Source of the DNA: JAEUPI01 sp963814435
GTDB taxonomy: Bacteria > Pseudomonadota > Gammaproteobacteria > Burkholderiales > Burkholderiaceae_C
Assembly (NCBI GenBank): GCA_963814435.1
Contig: CAWFCV010000018.1
Location: 1-64,000 of the forward strand
Direction of reading: 5' to 3'
Length of the DNA: 64,000 bases
The position numbers and the translations under genes were made by a program. Under the pieces are notes generated by a model. That model was not told where the DNA came from and did not search any database. It was given only the letters and a program-made list of their open reading frames with translations. Shown here piece after piece: positions 1 through 9,609 of this stretch. Every line of letters begins with the position of its first letter. Position 1 is the stretch's first letter.

Positions 1-9
1 GGAGACACC

Positions 10-798
10 ATGAAACGCCGCTCGCTGATCGAATCCACCGCCACGCTCGGCCTGGGCGCGCTGGCCGGCTGCGCGCTGCCCGGCACCGCCGCGCAGGGCC
101 CGAAGACGCCGTTCACGGTGCCCGACACCTACATCCCGATCGTCGGCAGCGACCTGCAATTCCCGGTGCGGCGCATCTACTGCATCGGCCGCAACTACGC
201 GGCGCATGCGCGCGAGATGGGCTCCGACCCGACGCGCGAGCCGCCGTTCTTCTTCCAGAAGCCCACCGACGCGATCCAGAACGTCGCGCCCGGCACCGTG
301 GCCGACCACCCCTACCCGACGCTGACCAAGAATTACCACTACGAGGTCGAGCTCGTCGCCGCGCTGAACAAGGGCGGCCGCAACATTCCGATCGGTGCAG
401 GCGCTCGACCATGTCTACGCCTACACGATCGGCCTGGACATGACGCGGCGCGACCTGCAGCGCGCGATGGGCGACGAGAAGAAGCCCTGGGAAATCGGCA
501 AGAGCTTCGACCGCTCGGCGCCGCTCGGCCCGCTGCACCTGGCCACGCAGACCGGCCACTTCGACAAGGGCGCCATCTGGCTCAAGGTGAACGGCCAGAC
601 CAAGCAGAACGCCAACCTGAACCAGATGATCTGGAACGTCGCCGAGCAGATCGCCAAGCTGTCAGCGAGGCCTTCGAGCTGATGCCGGGCGACATCATCT
701 ACTCCGGCACGCCGGAGAACGTGGGGCCGGTGGTGCGCGGCGACGTGATCGACTGCCACATCGACGGCCTGCCCAACCTGGGCATCAAGATCGTATGA
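10..798 (+). pseudogene. Exported fumarylacetoacetate hydrolase (FAH) family protein, frameshifted
   Basis: GGAG at 1-4 lies five bases before the ATG. The N-terminus (MKRRSL then a hydrophobic run ending LAGCALPG) looks like an export signal, possibly a lipobox. FAH-family blocks follow: IYCIGRNYAAHA, FFFQKP, YEVELVAAL, LDHVYAYTIGLDMTRRD and YSGTPENVGPV. FAH-fold enzymes use a divalent metal to cleave or isomerise keto-acid C-C bonds; the substrate here is unknown, and an exported member is unusual. The frame slips near 405 and again near 662, so the middle third reads in another frame. The stop overlaps the next start (ATGA at 795-798), which suggests translational coupling with the amidohydrolase gene. 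Family call firm, substrate open. Confidence 0.75.
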
Positions 799-1642
799 GC
801 GGGCGCGGGCCACTGTCGCGTCGCAGCGTGCTCGGCGCTCTGGCCGCCGGCGCACTCGCGCCGCTGGCGCGTGCGCAGCAGCGGCTGCCGATCTTCGACG
901 CGCACGTGCACTACAGCCACGACGCGTGGGAGCTGGTGCCGCCGAAGGAGGCGATCGCGATCCTGCGCAAGGCCGGTCTGCGCGCGCGTTCGTCTCGTCC
1001 TCGGGCGACGAGGGCACGCAGCAGCTGCTGGCCGAGGCGCCCGACCTGATCGTGCCCGAGCTGCGCCCCTACCGCACGCGCGGCGACATCAGCGGCTGGG
1101 TGCGCGACGACGGCATCGTGCGCTACCTCGAGGAGCGCCTCGCGAAGCACCGCTACGCCGCCATCGGCGAGTTCCACCTCTACGGCGCCGACGCCGACCT
1201 GCCGGTGCCGCGGCGCATGGTCGCGCTGGCGCGCAGCACGACCTGTTGCTGCACGCGCACTCCGATGTCGACGCGATCGAGCGCCTGTTCAAGGCCTGGC
1301 CGCAGGCGCGCATCCTGTGGGCGCATTCGGGCTTCGAGCGGCCCGAGAAGGTGCGCGAGATGCTGCGCAAGCACCCGCAGCTGTGGTGCGACCTCGCGTT
1401 CCGCAGCGACCAGGCCTCGGGCGGCAAGGTCGACCCCGAGTGGCGCGCGGCGTTCATCGAGTTTCCCGACCGCTTCATGGTCGGCACCGACACGTTCACG
1501 CCGGAGCGCTGGCACTACATCGTGCCAGCACGCCGACTGGTCGCGCGGCTGGCTCGCCGACCTGCCGCCGGCGGTGGCCGAGCGCATCGCCTGGCGCAAC
1601 GGCGAGGCGCTGTTGCGCGCGGCGTGGCAGAAGAAGGCCTGA
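795..1642 (+). pseudogene. Exported amidohydrolase family protein, frameshifted
   Basis: The start overlaps the upstream stop. The first ~27 residues (twin-arginine-like SRRSVLGALAAGALAPL then ARAQQ) form an export signal. The mature part opens with IFDAHVHYSHD, the HxH metal motif of amidohydrolase TIM barrels. Later blocks VPELRPYRTRGDISGW, GEFHLYG, HAHSDV, ILWAHSGFE and FMVGTDTFTPERW fit the amidohydrolase-2 type, with the usual final Asp in GTDTF. The frame shifts near 985, 1230 and 1530; joining the pieces gives about 280 residues, normal for the family. The stop TGA overlaps the next ATG (TGATG at 1640-1644). Substrate unknown; probably a periplasmic hydrolase or decarboxylase. Confidence 0.72.
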
Positions 1643-2060
1643 TGCTGAAGCCGGCGTGCGCGGTGGCGGCCGCTGCGTGGCTGGCCGCCACTGGCCCAGG
1701 CCGCGAGCGCGCCGTGCGGCGCAACGCTGAGCGCGGCCACGCGCCAGGTGGCCGAGCAGCCGCCGTACCAGGTGGCCTTCGCGCCGCGCGGGCGGCCGAT
1801 CGCCGTCGGCCGGCATTTCGCGCTCGACTTCGCGGTCTGCCCGCAGGCAGGCACGCCGCTGCCGCGCAGCCTCGCGGTGGATGCCGACATGCCGGAGCAC
1901 CGGCACGGCATGAACTACCGCGCGAGTGTCAAGCCGCTCGGCGCCGGCCGCTACCGCGCCGAGGGCTGATGTTCCACATGCCCGGCCGCTGGCGCTGGTG
2001 TTCGACCTGGCCACCGCGGGCGGCAGCACGCGCGTCACGCACGAGTTCGACGTCGAGTGA
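1642..2060 (+). pseudogene. Small exported YtkA-like domain protein, frameshifted
   Basis: Restoring frames at about 1700, 1968 and 1995 gives a ~138-residue protein. It has a signal peptide (MLKPACAVAAAAWLAATG), then an Ig-like domain with MPEHRHGMNYRASV, RYRAEGLMFHMPG and a closing RVTHEFDVE. The MPxHxHGM and FHMPGxW pattern is typical of YtkA/FixH-like periplasmic domains, often found beside cytochromes or copper proteins. Start and stop both overlap neighbours as TGATG, so it should be translated together with the amidohydrolase and the di-heme peroxidase. Exact role unknown; metal binding or peroxidase maturation is a guess from context. Confidence 0.6.
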
Positions 2061-3289
2061 TGCCGATCCGATGGCTGTCGCGTGGCGCCGCGCTGCTGGC
2101 CGGCATCATCGTGTGGCTCGGCGTGGCAGGCCTGCCACGCGCACAGGCACAGAGCCTGCTCGACTTCACGCCGGCCGAGCGCCGCGCCATCGCCTCGCAC
2201 GGCCCCTGGCCGCCGCCGGCCGCGCACGACCCGGGCAACGCCAGGCCGGGCGGCGCCAGGCCATCGCGCTCGGCCAGCGGCTGTTCTTCGAGCCGCGCCT
2301 GTCGCCCGACGGCCGGCTGTCGTGCGCGAGCTGCCATCGACCCGAACTGGCCTTTGCCGACGGCCAGCCGCGTGCGCTCGGCCGCGAGGTGCTCGACCGC
2401 AACACGCCGTCGCTGTGGAACGCGGTGCACGAGCGCTGGTACGGCTGGGACGGCGCGGCCGACAGCCTGTGGGCGCAAGCGATCCGGCCGATCCTCGACC
2501 CGCGCGAGATGGCGTCCAGTGCCGCGCATCTGCGACGCGCGATCGCCGCCGACACCGAACTCGACTGCGGCTACCGGCGGGTGTTCGGCGGCGCCGCGAC
2601 CCGCGATGACGACGAGGCGGTGCTGGTGGACGCGGCCAAGGCGCTCGGCGCCTTTGTCGGCACGCTGGTGTCGGGCCGCACGCCGTTCGACGACTTTCGC
2701 GACGCGCTGGCGCGCGGCGATGCGGCGGCCGCGGCACGCTACCCGCTCGACGCGCAGCGCGGCCTGCGCCTCTTCGTCGGCAAGGGCCGCTGCAACCTGT
2801 GCCACGTGGGCCCGATGTTCACCAACGGCGAGTTCCCCGACACCGGGATGCCGTTCTTCGTGCGGCCCGGCGTGGTGGACCCGGGGCGCCACGACGGCAT
2901 CGTCGCGCTGCGCGCGAGCCGCTACAACCTGCTTCGGGCTTCAGCGATGCGCGCGACCCGCGCGTGGCAACCAAGACGCGCCACGTGGATCCGCAGCACC
3001 GCAACTTCGGCGAGTTCAAGGTGCCCAGCCTGCGCAACGTGGCCGACACCGCGCCCTACATGCACGACGGCAGCTGGCGACGCTGGACGACGTGGTGCGT
3101 CACTACTCGGAGCTGAACCTCGACCGGCTGCACGCCGACGGCGAGCAGATCCTGCGGCCGTTGAAGCTCAGCGATGCCGAACGCGCCGACCTCGTCGCGT
3201 TTCTGCGTACGCTGTCCGACCCGCGGGCGCGCGCGTGGCGACTCGATGTGGACCGCAGTATCTGTTCAGCGTCGAAAGCAGAGCGTTGA
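2060..3289 (+). pseudogene. Di-heme cytochrome c peroxidase / MauG-like protein, frameshifted
   Basis: ATG at 2060 overlaps the upstream TGA. A signal peptide (WLSRGAALLAGIIVWLGVAGL, ending ARAQAQS-like) precedes two c-heme motifs: CASCH in LSCASCHRPELAFADG and CNLCH in GRCNLCHVGPMFTNGEF. The blocks LGQRLFFEPRLS, TPSLWNAV and FGEFKVPSLRNVADTAPYMHDG are standard for the bacterial CcpA/MauG family of periplasmic peroxidases and oxidases. Frames shift near 2240, 2935 and 3078; the restored length is about 405 residues, normal for the family. It ends a four-gene coupled cluster. Whether it reduces peroxide or oxidises a partner protein cannot be told from sequence alone. Confidence 0.8.
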
Positions 3290-3304
3290 ACGGCAGCGCG
3301 GCGC

Positions 3305-4204
3305 TCAGCGCGCGCGGCGCATCGACAGCATCTCCAGCCAGCGGCCGATGCGCGTGCTGAGGCCGAAGCGGCTGTCGAGATCGCCGTAGGTCGATTCGGG
3401 CGTGGCGCTGCGCTGCGCCTCGATCGGCGCGGGCGCGGGAGCGGGCGCGATCGGCGTGGCCGCCACCGAGGGCTCGCGCCGGGCCACCCCGGACGGGGCC
3501 GAGCCCGGTGGCAACACCGGCCGCGTGAGCCGCTGCGGCGTCTGCACTTCGGCAGGCACGGGCTTCAACACCGGCTGCAGCCATTCGAGGATCGATTGCC
3601 ACTGCGCCAGGTCGGCCTCCACCTTGGCCGGCGGCATGTCGAAGATGGTGAGCCCGTGCTCGAGGCACTTCACATAGGTCTGCGTCTCGCGCAGCGCGCC
3701 CAGGAACGGCAGGTCGAGTGCGGCAGCCCATTGCCGCAGCGACGCTTCGGCCTTGGTGCGCGAGTCCACGCGCATACCCACCGCCGCGATGATGCAACGC
3801 CCGCGCACGACGCGCGGATGCGCGCGCAATTCGGCCAGGCATTCGGCCGCCGATTGACGGTCGAACATCGAGTAGCTCACCGGCATCAGCACCGCGTCGG
3901 CGAGCATCACCAGTCGCAGCAGCTCATAGCCCTTCAGCCCGCCGGGCGTGTCGAGCACCACGTGCGTCACGCCGACGGGCGCGCGCAGCACCTTCTTCGG
4001 GTCCACCGACCAACCGACGATCTTGCGTGCCGAGGCGAGGCGCTGTTTTTCGCGCAGGTGAAGCCAGGCATGCGAGGACTGCTGGAAATCGGCGTCGCCG
4101 AGCAACGCGGGCATGCCGTGGTGCGCGCACCAGGCCGCCAAATGCGTGGCCAGGGTGCTCTTTCCGCTCCCTCCCTTGCGATTGACGACGGCGATGACGG
4201 GCAT
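3305..4204 (-). CDS. ParA-family ATPase, orphan
   Basis: The product starts MPVIAVVNRKGGSGKSTLA, with the deviant Walker A motif (KGGSGKST) of ParA/MinD ATPases. VVLDTPGG is the Walker A-prime/B region and SYSMFDRQSA a switch-like segment. About 300 residues: a ~215-residue ATPase core, then a low-complexity tail rich in Pro and Ala. The ATG at 4204 was chosen over an upstream in-frame one because the core begins there. No ParB, centromere-like repeat or replication gene lies nearby, and the neighbours are metabolic. This points to a chromosomal positioning ATPase rather than plasmid partition. Cargo unknown. Confidence 0.85.
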   Translation of the reverse strand: MPVIAVVNRKGGSGKSTLATHLAAWCAHHGMPALLGDADFQQSSHAWLHLREKQRLASARKIVGWSVDPKKVLRAPVGVTHVVLDTPGGLKGYELLRLVMLADAVLMPVSYSMFDRQSAAECLAELRAHPRVVRGRCIIAAVGMRVDSRTKAEASLRQWAAALDLPFLGALRETQTYVKCLEHGLTIFDMPPAKVEADLAQWQSILEWLQPVLKPVPAEVQTPQRLTRPVLPPGSAPSGVARREPSVAATPIAPAPAPAPIEAQRSATPESTYGDLDSRFGLSTRIGRWLEMLSMRRAR

Positions 4205-4455
4205 TTCCGGCCGGTTACCCTGGCTCCAACGCAACATTGCAACACCAAAGTGGGGCACCCAACTGCGGAAAAGCGCGCGCAACTGCACGCGCGCAACGCA
4301 ACCGGTCGGCGCTGCGGCCGAAAAGCCCCACCGAACCCAGCCCATTCGCGGCATCCGGCGGCCAGGTGTCCGGGCGGGCAGCCCGGGTCGGTTCGACCGG
4401 CCGGATGCGACTAGTATCGCGCACTGCCCACCCCGCTTCCCACCGGACCGCCACG

Positions 4456-5539
4456 ATGAAGACCGCGACGCTCACCGTTCCCGTCGACAAACTGCGCACC
4501 GCGATGCGGCTCGTCGTGCGCGGCTACGGCAGCGAACCGGCCGAGGTGGACGCCGTGGCCGACAACCTGATCGAGGCCAACCTCACGGGGCACGACTCGC
4601 ACGGCATCGGCATGCTGCCGCGCTACACGTTGTCGTTTCTCGAAGGCGGGCTGAAGCCCAACACGCACGTCAAGACCGTGGCCGACGCCGGCACACTGCT
4701 GCGGCTGGACGGCGACGCCGGTTTCGGCCAGGTGGTGGGCCGCGAGGCGATGGCGCTCGCCATCGAGCGTGCGCTGGCGCACGGTAGTTGCATCATGGCG
4801 CTGGGCAATGCGCACCACCTCGGGCGCATCGGCGCCTGGGCCGAGCAGGCCGCGGCGGCCGGGCTGGTGTCGTTGAGCTTCGTCAACGTGATCTCGCGCG
4901 GCATCGTCGCCCCGCATGGCGGTTCGGATGCGCGTTTCGGCACCAACCCGTTCTGCGCCGGCGTGCCGCTGCCTGGGCGCGAGCCGCTGATCCTGGACTT
5001 CGCCACCAGCGTGATCGCGCAGGGCAAGACGCGTGTCGCGCACAACAAGGGCGAGCGCGTGCCGCCCGATCACGTGATCGACGACCATGGCCGGCCGACG
5101 CTGGACCCGCGCTTCGCGGTGATCGAACCCTTCGGCGCGATCCTCACGTTCGGCGGCCACAAGGGTTATGGCATGGCGGTGTTGTGCGAGCTGCTCGGCG
5201 GCGCACTGGCCGCCGGCATGAGCCAGCACACCCACGACACGAGCAAGAAGCGCGTGCTCAACGGCATGCTCAGCGTGCTGCTCAAGCCCGAGGCGATCGC
5301 CGACATGCCGTCCTACGAGCGCGAGGTGCGCGCGTTCACCGACTGGGTCACTGCGTCGCCCCCGCGCGAAGGCTACGACCGCGTGCGGCTGGCCGGCGAG
5401 CCCGAACGCGAGCACCGCGCGCGGCGCACCGCCGAGGGCGTGCCGGTGGACGCGATCACCTGGCAGGAGATTCTCGATGCGGCCCAGGAGCCTGGGCGTC
5501 GACCCGGCCGCGGTGAACCGCGCGGCCGGGCTGGGCTGA
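4456..5539 (+). pseudogene. Ldh family NAD(P)-dependent oxidoreductase (malate/lactate dehydrogenase-like), one frameshift
   Basis: Begins MKTATLTVPVDKLRTAM. It carries the LDH2/MDH2 (YlbC/YiaK-type) signatures GHDSHGIGMLPRY, GDAGFGQVVG, GNAHHLGRIGAWAE, FGTNPFCAGVP and FGGHKGYGMAVLCELLGG. These enzymes reduce 2-oxoacids with NAD(P)H and are unrelated to classical Rossmann lactate dehydrogenase. The frame is intact for 345 residues and breaks near 5490; removing one G from CCAGGAGCCTG restores an ending LGVDPAAVNRAAGLG and the TGA at 5537-5539. Transcribed alone, divergent from parA. Substrate not predictable. Confidence 0.85.
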
Positions 5540-5551
5540 GGTCGACCGACG

Positions 5552-6010
5552 TCAGCCGGTGTCGGTGTCGCTCGCGATTTCGCGCAGCATCGTGTACTTG
5601 GTGATGCCCGGCGCAAAGCCGTCGATCTGCATCAGCGCGGCGTAGCCGAGTCCGCGGTACAGCTGCGGCGCCATGAAGCTGAAAGTGTCGAGGTAGCACC
5701 GCCGGCAACCGCGCGACCGCGCGCGCTGCTCGAAACATCTGACCAGCTGCGTGGCGAGGCCACGGCGGCGATGCGCGGGCTCGACCCACAACTGGCGCAA
5801 CTCGGCGCACTCGCCCCAGGTGCGCCCGATGGCCCCGCCGATCACCGCGCCCGCCGCGCCGCGTGCAAAGCAGGCCAGCGCCCGCACCTCGTGCATCGGC
5901 GCGGCGGCCTCGTTGGCCGCGCCGAGACCGCCGTCGACGATCGCCGCGTCGGCCGCCGGTGGGTCGTCGTGCGCGGTGAGCGTGATGCAGGCGGCGGATG
6001 GATCGGCCAT
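5552..6010 (-). CDS. GNAT family N-acetyltransferase
   Basis: About 152 residues from MADPSAACITLTAHDD. The acetyl-CoA binding loop is visible as LRQLWVEPAHRRRGLATQLV (Q/RxxGxG/A-type motif A). Motif B follows: CYLDTFSFMAPQLYRGLGYA. The end, GFAPGITKYTMLREI, is typical of small-molecule GNATs. It converges on the Ldh-family gene, with 12 bases between stops. Acceptor unknown. Confidence 0.82.
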   Translation of the reverse strand: MADPSAACITLTAHDDPPAADAAIVDGGLGAANEAAAPMHEVRALACFARGAAGAVIGGAIGRTWGECAELRQLWVEPAHRRRGLATQLVRCFEQRARSRGCRRCYLDTFSFMAPQLYRGLGYAALMQIDGFAPGITKYTMLREIASDTDTG

Positions 6011-6142
6011 GCGCGAAGCGTAGCGCGTCCGCGCCACGGCCAGGTGGCGGGTGCGAAATGACAGGTCCGTAAACGGCGAGACAATCAAGCCCCGGCGGCC
6101 GACCATGGCGGCCTGTTCCGAACGGCCGCGCCGCCGCCTCCG

Positions 6143-7363
6143 ATGTCGTCGAATCCATTGCCCGCCGGCTTCAACCGCCTTGCCGGTTCGAACCTCGCCG
6201 CGCAGTCGGCCGAGCAGATCAGCCTGGCCGCGGTGCCGATCGTCGCGGTGCTGGCGTTCGGGGCCGGTGCCGGCGAGATCGGTGCACTGGCCACCGCGCA
6301 GACGCTGCCGTTCCTGCTGCTGTCGATCCCGGCCGGGCTGCTGGCCGATCGCTGGTCGCGCCGGCGCCTGATGGTGCTGGCCGAAGCGCTGCGCGCGCTG
6401 TCATTGCTGGCATTGCTGCTGGCCACATGGGCCGGCCAGCTGTCGCTGCCGTTGCTGGCGCTGCTGGGCTTCGTCGGCGCGGCGGGCACGGTGGGCTTTT
6501 CGGTCGGCGCGCCGGCCCTGGTGCCGGCGCTGGTGCCGGCGGCGGCACTCGGCGCGGCCAACGCGCGGCTCGAGCTGGCGCGCAGCGCGGCCTTCGCGGC
6601 CGGACCGGCGCTCGCCGGCGCGCTGGTGTCGTGGGCCGGCGCACCCGCCGCCTTCGTGCTCGCGGCGGTGCTGTCGGGCGCGGCCGTGGCGCTGCTGCTG
6701 CGCCTGCACGAGCCGGCGCGCAGCGCGGCGCCGACGCGGCATGTGCTCGACGAACTGCGCCACGGCGCGGCGCTGGTGTGGCGGCATCCGCTGCTGCGGC
6801 CGGTGCTGCTCACCGCGGTGGCGTGGAACACGGCCTGGTTCGTGCTGCAGGCCGCTTACGTGCCCTATGCGATGCGCACGCTCGGGCTCGACGCCGGCGC
6901 GGTGGGCTTCACGCTCGCCTGTTATGGCGCGGGCATGGTGACCGGCGCGATGCTGGCGTCGCGCGTGATGCGTGCGCTGCCGTTCGGCGGCTCGATCCTG
7001 CTCGGCCCGTTCGTCTCGGTCGCGGCGTCGTTCACGATGGCGGCGACGCTGTGGTGGCCGCACGGCGCGCTCGCCGCGGCGTCGTTCTTCCTGTTCGGCG
7101 CCGGGCCGATCATCTGGTCGATCGCCTCGACCACACTGCGCCAGACGGTGACGCCGCACGCCGTGCTCGGCCAGGTGTCGGCGATCTTTCTCACCGTGAA
7201 CACCGGCGCGCGCCCGATCGGCGCGGCGCTCGGCGGCCTGATCGGTGCGCACTATGGCGAATCGGCCTGCCTGGTGGTGGCGGCGATCGGCTTCGTGGCG
7301 CAGGCGGTGATCATCACCGCGTCGCCGATGCGCTCGTTGCGCCAGTTGCCGGCACCGGCCTGA
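6143..7363 (+). CDS. MFS transporter (EntS-like major facilitator)
   Basis: 406 residues, almost wholly hydrophobic, with about twelve membrane segments. The intracellular loop AGLLADRWSRRRLMVLAEAL matches the MFS motif A between helices 2 and 3. NTAWFVLQAAYVPYAMRTLG and GPIIWSIASTTLRQTVTP resemble the MFS_3 (enterobactin-exporter-like) group, so drug or metabolite export is likely. Frame intact. Divergent from the GNAT gene over a 132-base gap; a GC-rich palindromic repeat follows the stop. Confidence 0.85.
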   Translation: MSSNPLPAGFNRLAGSNLAAQSAEQISLAAVPIVAVLAFGAGAGEIGALATAQTLPFLLLSIPAGLLADRWSRRRLMVLAEALRALSLLALLLATWAGQLSLPLLALLGFVGAAGTVGFSVGAPALVPALVPAAALGAANARLELARSAAFAAGPALAGALVSWAGAPAAFVLAAVLSGAAVALLLRLHEPARSAAPTRHVLDELRHGAALVWRHPLLRPVLLTAVAWNTAWFVLQAAYVPYAMRTLGLDAGAVGFTLACYGAGMVTGAMLASRVMRALPFGGSILLGPFVSVAASFTMAATLWWPHGALAAASFFLFGAGPIIWSIASTTLRQTVTPHAVLGQVSAIFLTVNTGARPIGAALGGLIGAHYGESACLVVAAIGFVAQAVIITASPMRSLRQLPAPA

Positions 7364-7365
7364 AG

Positions 7366-7472
7366 TGACCCCCCCGAAGCGCCTTCGGCGCCTCCCCCCA
7401 GGGGGCGCCGTCAGCGGACCGGCGCAGCCGGATCCGCGGCGGCCGCTCGGGGGCGCCGGGCTGCCCGCCTCT
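7366..7472. repeat. GC-rich intergenic palindromic repeat
   Basis: Directly after the MFS stop lies a run of C7, a small hairpin GCGCC-TTC-GGCGC, then CTCCCCCCAGGGGG and a second block ending GGCCGCTCGGGGGCGCC. A related block of the same composition (C5 against G6, with an AAGGCGC core) sits at 48060-48129. Such elements are common between Burkholderiales genes. No T-run follows, so it is not a clear terminator, although it separates two convergent genes. Confidence 0.5.
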
Positions 7473-7913
7473 TTAGGTCGACAGGCCCTCGCTGCGCGCG
7501 GCCACGCAGGCGGCGATGCGCCAGCTGCGATCGGCCTGTCGCTGCAGTTCGTACACCACCATCCACGCCGCGCCGGTGTCGTCGGTCATGCGCACGCGCT
7601 GCAGCAGCGCTTCGCCTTCCAGCACAGGATCGAGAAAACGCACCGAGGTCGGCCGATAGACCACCGGGTAGCCCTTGCGCACCATGGCCATGAACCGATC
7701 GGCGCTGCCGAACGATTCGCGGATCGCCGGCGCGGCGAACGAGAACGCCCGCTCGGCATCGTCGGCCGCAAAGGCGGCGAGCTGCGCCTCGATGACGGCG
7801 CGCGCCGCACGCGCGTCGGCCGCAGTGAGCCCGGCGGCCGCGAGCTGGGCCGAAGCGGCACACACGCCCAGCAGCCACCAGCGCCACCACCATCGTCGCA
7901 ACACGGCTCGCAT
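7473..7913 (-). CDS. DUF4864 domain-containing exported protein
   Basis: About 146 residues. The signal peptide is MRAVLRRWWWRWWLLGVCAASAQ-like (Arg/Trp-rich n-region, cleavage after AAA or similar). The mature part has VIEAQLAAFAADDAERAF, APAIRESFGSADRFMAMV, RKGYPVVYRPTSVRFLDP and MVVYELQRQADRSWRIAACV, the pattern of DUF4864 proteins. Function unknown; the fold should resemble NTF2-like periplasmic proteins. An ATG four codons upstream (7925) is an alternative start. Confidence 0.75.
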   Translation of the reverse strand: MRAVLRRWWWRWWLLGVCAASAQLAAAGLTAADARAARAVIEAQLAAFAADDAERAFSFAAPAIRESFGSADRFMAMVRKGYPVVYRPTSVRFLDPVLEGEALLQRVRMTDDTGAAWMVVYELQRQADRSWRIAACVAARSEGLST

Positions 7914-7976
7914 GGCACTTCCCACGATTCACATCGTGAGGTCGATTCTGCCGCGTTCGGCCGGCGCCTGCAGACG

Positions 7977-8729
7977 TCAGCGAACCGCGCGCCACAGAAA
8001 GCCCAGCGCCCCGACCACCACCACGGTCTCCATCACCCCGGTGTGGATGCGCTGCGGGATCCGCGTCAGCAGGCGCCGCGCGACGAAGGCCCCCGGCGCC
8101 GTGCACAGACCCACCAGCAGCCCGGCCAGCGCCAGCGACGCATCGAGCCGGTTGAAGCCGCCGAACACCGCGACCTTGGCGATCCCGAGCGCCACCGAGA
8201 TCGTGGCGTCGGTGGCGATCAGCGCCGCGCCCTGCACGCCGCCGGCCATCAGCAGCGAGATCAGGATCACGCCGGTACCGGTCATGCCGCCGTTGATGAA
8301 GCCGAAGCCGGCGCCGGCGGCGACTTCGGCACGCGGGCCGATCTGCCGGTTGGCGCGCTTCAGCACGCGCCTCAGGGGCAGGCTGATCAGCAGGAACACG
8401 CCGATCAGCGCCGCGATGCCGCGCGCATCGAGCAGCGTGTAGCCGTACGCGCCGGCGATGTTGAACGGCAGGCCCAGCAGCAGCACGCGCCGCACGTGCG
8501 GCCAGGATACGTCGCGGCGAAACGCGACCACGCGACTGCCGTTGTTGATCAGCATCGCCAGCGCCATCACCGGCACCACCTGCGCCACACCGACCACCGG
8601 TGCCAGCACCACCGGCAACACCAGGCCGGTGCCGTAGCCGGCCAGCCCGCCGAGGATCGACGCGGCGAACGCCACCACCGCCACCAGCAGCCATTGCTGC
8701 AGCGTCACATCGGCGAAGGCGAAGGCCAT
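7977..8729 (-). CDS. TauE/SafE family sulfite exporter-like membrane protein
   Basis: About 250 residues from MAFAFADVTLQQWLL, with seven to eight hydrophobic segments. Features typical of TauE/SafE permeases are two half-repeats with small-residue motifs: ILGGLAGYGTGLVLPVVLAP in the first half and GFINGGMTGTGVILISLLMAGG in the second. The family moves sulfur anions or organosulfonates; the substrate here is not known. In-frame upstream ATG codons exist, but membrane helix 1 starts just after 8729. Co-directional with DUF4864, 63 bases apart. Confidence 0.85.
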   Translation of the reverse strand: MAFAFADVTLQQWLLVAVVAFAASILGGLAGYGTGLVLPVVLAPVVGVAQVVPVMALAMLINNGSRVVAFRRDVSWPHVRRVLLLGLPFNIAGAYGYTLLDARGIAALIGVFLLISLPLRRVLKRANRQIGPRAEVAAGAGFGFINGGMTGTGVILISLLMAGGVQGAALIATDATISVALGIAKVAVFGGFNRLDASLALAGLLVGLCTAPGAFVARRLLTRIPQRIHTGVMETVVVVGALGFLWRAVR

Positions 8730-8905
8730 GGGATGATCGACTGGCGCAGCGGCGGTGTGCATTGTCGTCGCTCGGCGGGCGGTGCCCGAGAATGCGGCGG
8801 TTGTGTCACGTTCTTTTGCGCGCGATTCAGGCGAAGTGATACCGTGGCTTGCATAACATCGTCTCAATCGACCCCGACTTCGCGCGGCAGATCGCCGAAC
8901 ATCCC

Positions 8906-9574
8906 ATGCCACTGGCCATCTTCGACCTCGATCACACGCTGCTCAGCGGCGACAGCGACGTGTTGTGGTGCGAGTTCCTGCTGGAACGGGGCCTGCTTCC
9001 CGGCCACTACCGCGAGCGCATAGCCGACGTCGCGGCCGGCTATGCGGCCGGCACGATCGCGCCGCGCGACTACTGCGATTTCTACGCCGGCACGCTGGCC
9101 GGGCGCACGGCAGCCGAGCTGCAGCCGGTGCGCGAAGAATTCCTGAACACCCAGGTGCGTCCGCGCATCTCCGACGATGCCCGCGCGCTGCTCGAGCGGC
9201 ATCGCACGGCGGGCGACACGCTGCTGCTGACCACGGCGACCAACCGGGTGGTGAGCGAATTCACCGCCCGCGAGCTGGCGATGGGCCACTACCTGTGCAC
9301 CGAGCTCGAGTTCGACGGCCGCTGCTACAGCGGGCGCACCACCGGCATCCTGAACATGCGCATGGGCAAGCTGGAGCGCCTGCGCCAATGGCTGACCGAA
9401 CAGGGTCTGCCCGAGCAGACGCTCAAGCGCGCGAGCTTCTACAGCGACTCGATCAACGATCTGGTGCTGCTCAGCGTCGTGGGCCGGCCGGTCGTGGTCG
9501 ATCCCGATCCGCGGCTGGAGAGCGCGGCGCGGCGCAACAACTGGACGGTGCTGCGCTTCAACCGCGGCGCCTAG
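8906..9574 (+). CDS. HAD-IB family hydrolase (SerB-like phosphatase)
   Basis: Starts MPLAIFDLDHTLLSGDSDV, so the HAD nucleophile/acid pair DxD sits in the first ten residues, as usual for the family. Motif II is LLLTTATN and motif IV YSDSINDLVLL (acidic pair). About 222 residues, fitting the HAD-IB group of phosphoserine- or lysophosphatidate-type phosphatases. A TTG at 8849 in the same frame would add 19 residues but lacks support. It converges with the subtilase fusion gene. Confidence 0.88.
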   Translation: MPLAIFDLDHTLLSGDSDVLWCEFLLERGLLPGHYRERIADVAAGYAAGTIAPRDYCDFYAGTLAGRTAAELQPVREEFLNTQVRPRISDDARALLERHRTAGDTLLLTTATNRVVSEFTARELAMGHYLCTELEFDGRCYSGRTTGILNMRMGKLERLRQWLTEQGLPEQTLKRASFYSDSINDLVLLSVVGRPVVVDPDPRLESAARRNNWTVLRFNRGA

Positions 9575-9609
9575 CCAGGACCGGATCGGCCGGCGCCGGC
9601 CGCCGCGGT

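Noticed and set aside
871..3360. A single 829-residue open frame covering several genes
   Set aside because: It strings together correct and incorrect frames of the amidohydrolase, YtkA-like and peroxidase genes; conserved motifs enter and leave it at the indel sites.
3305..4204. Plasmid partition locus
   Set aside because: No ParB, replication initiator or iterons are in the window and all neighbours are chromosomal-type metabolic genes.
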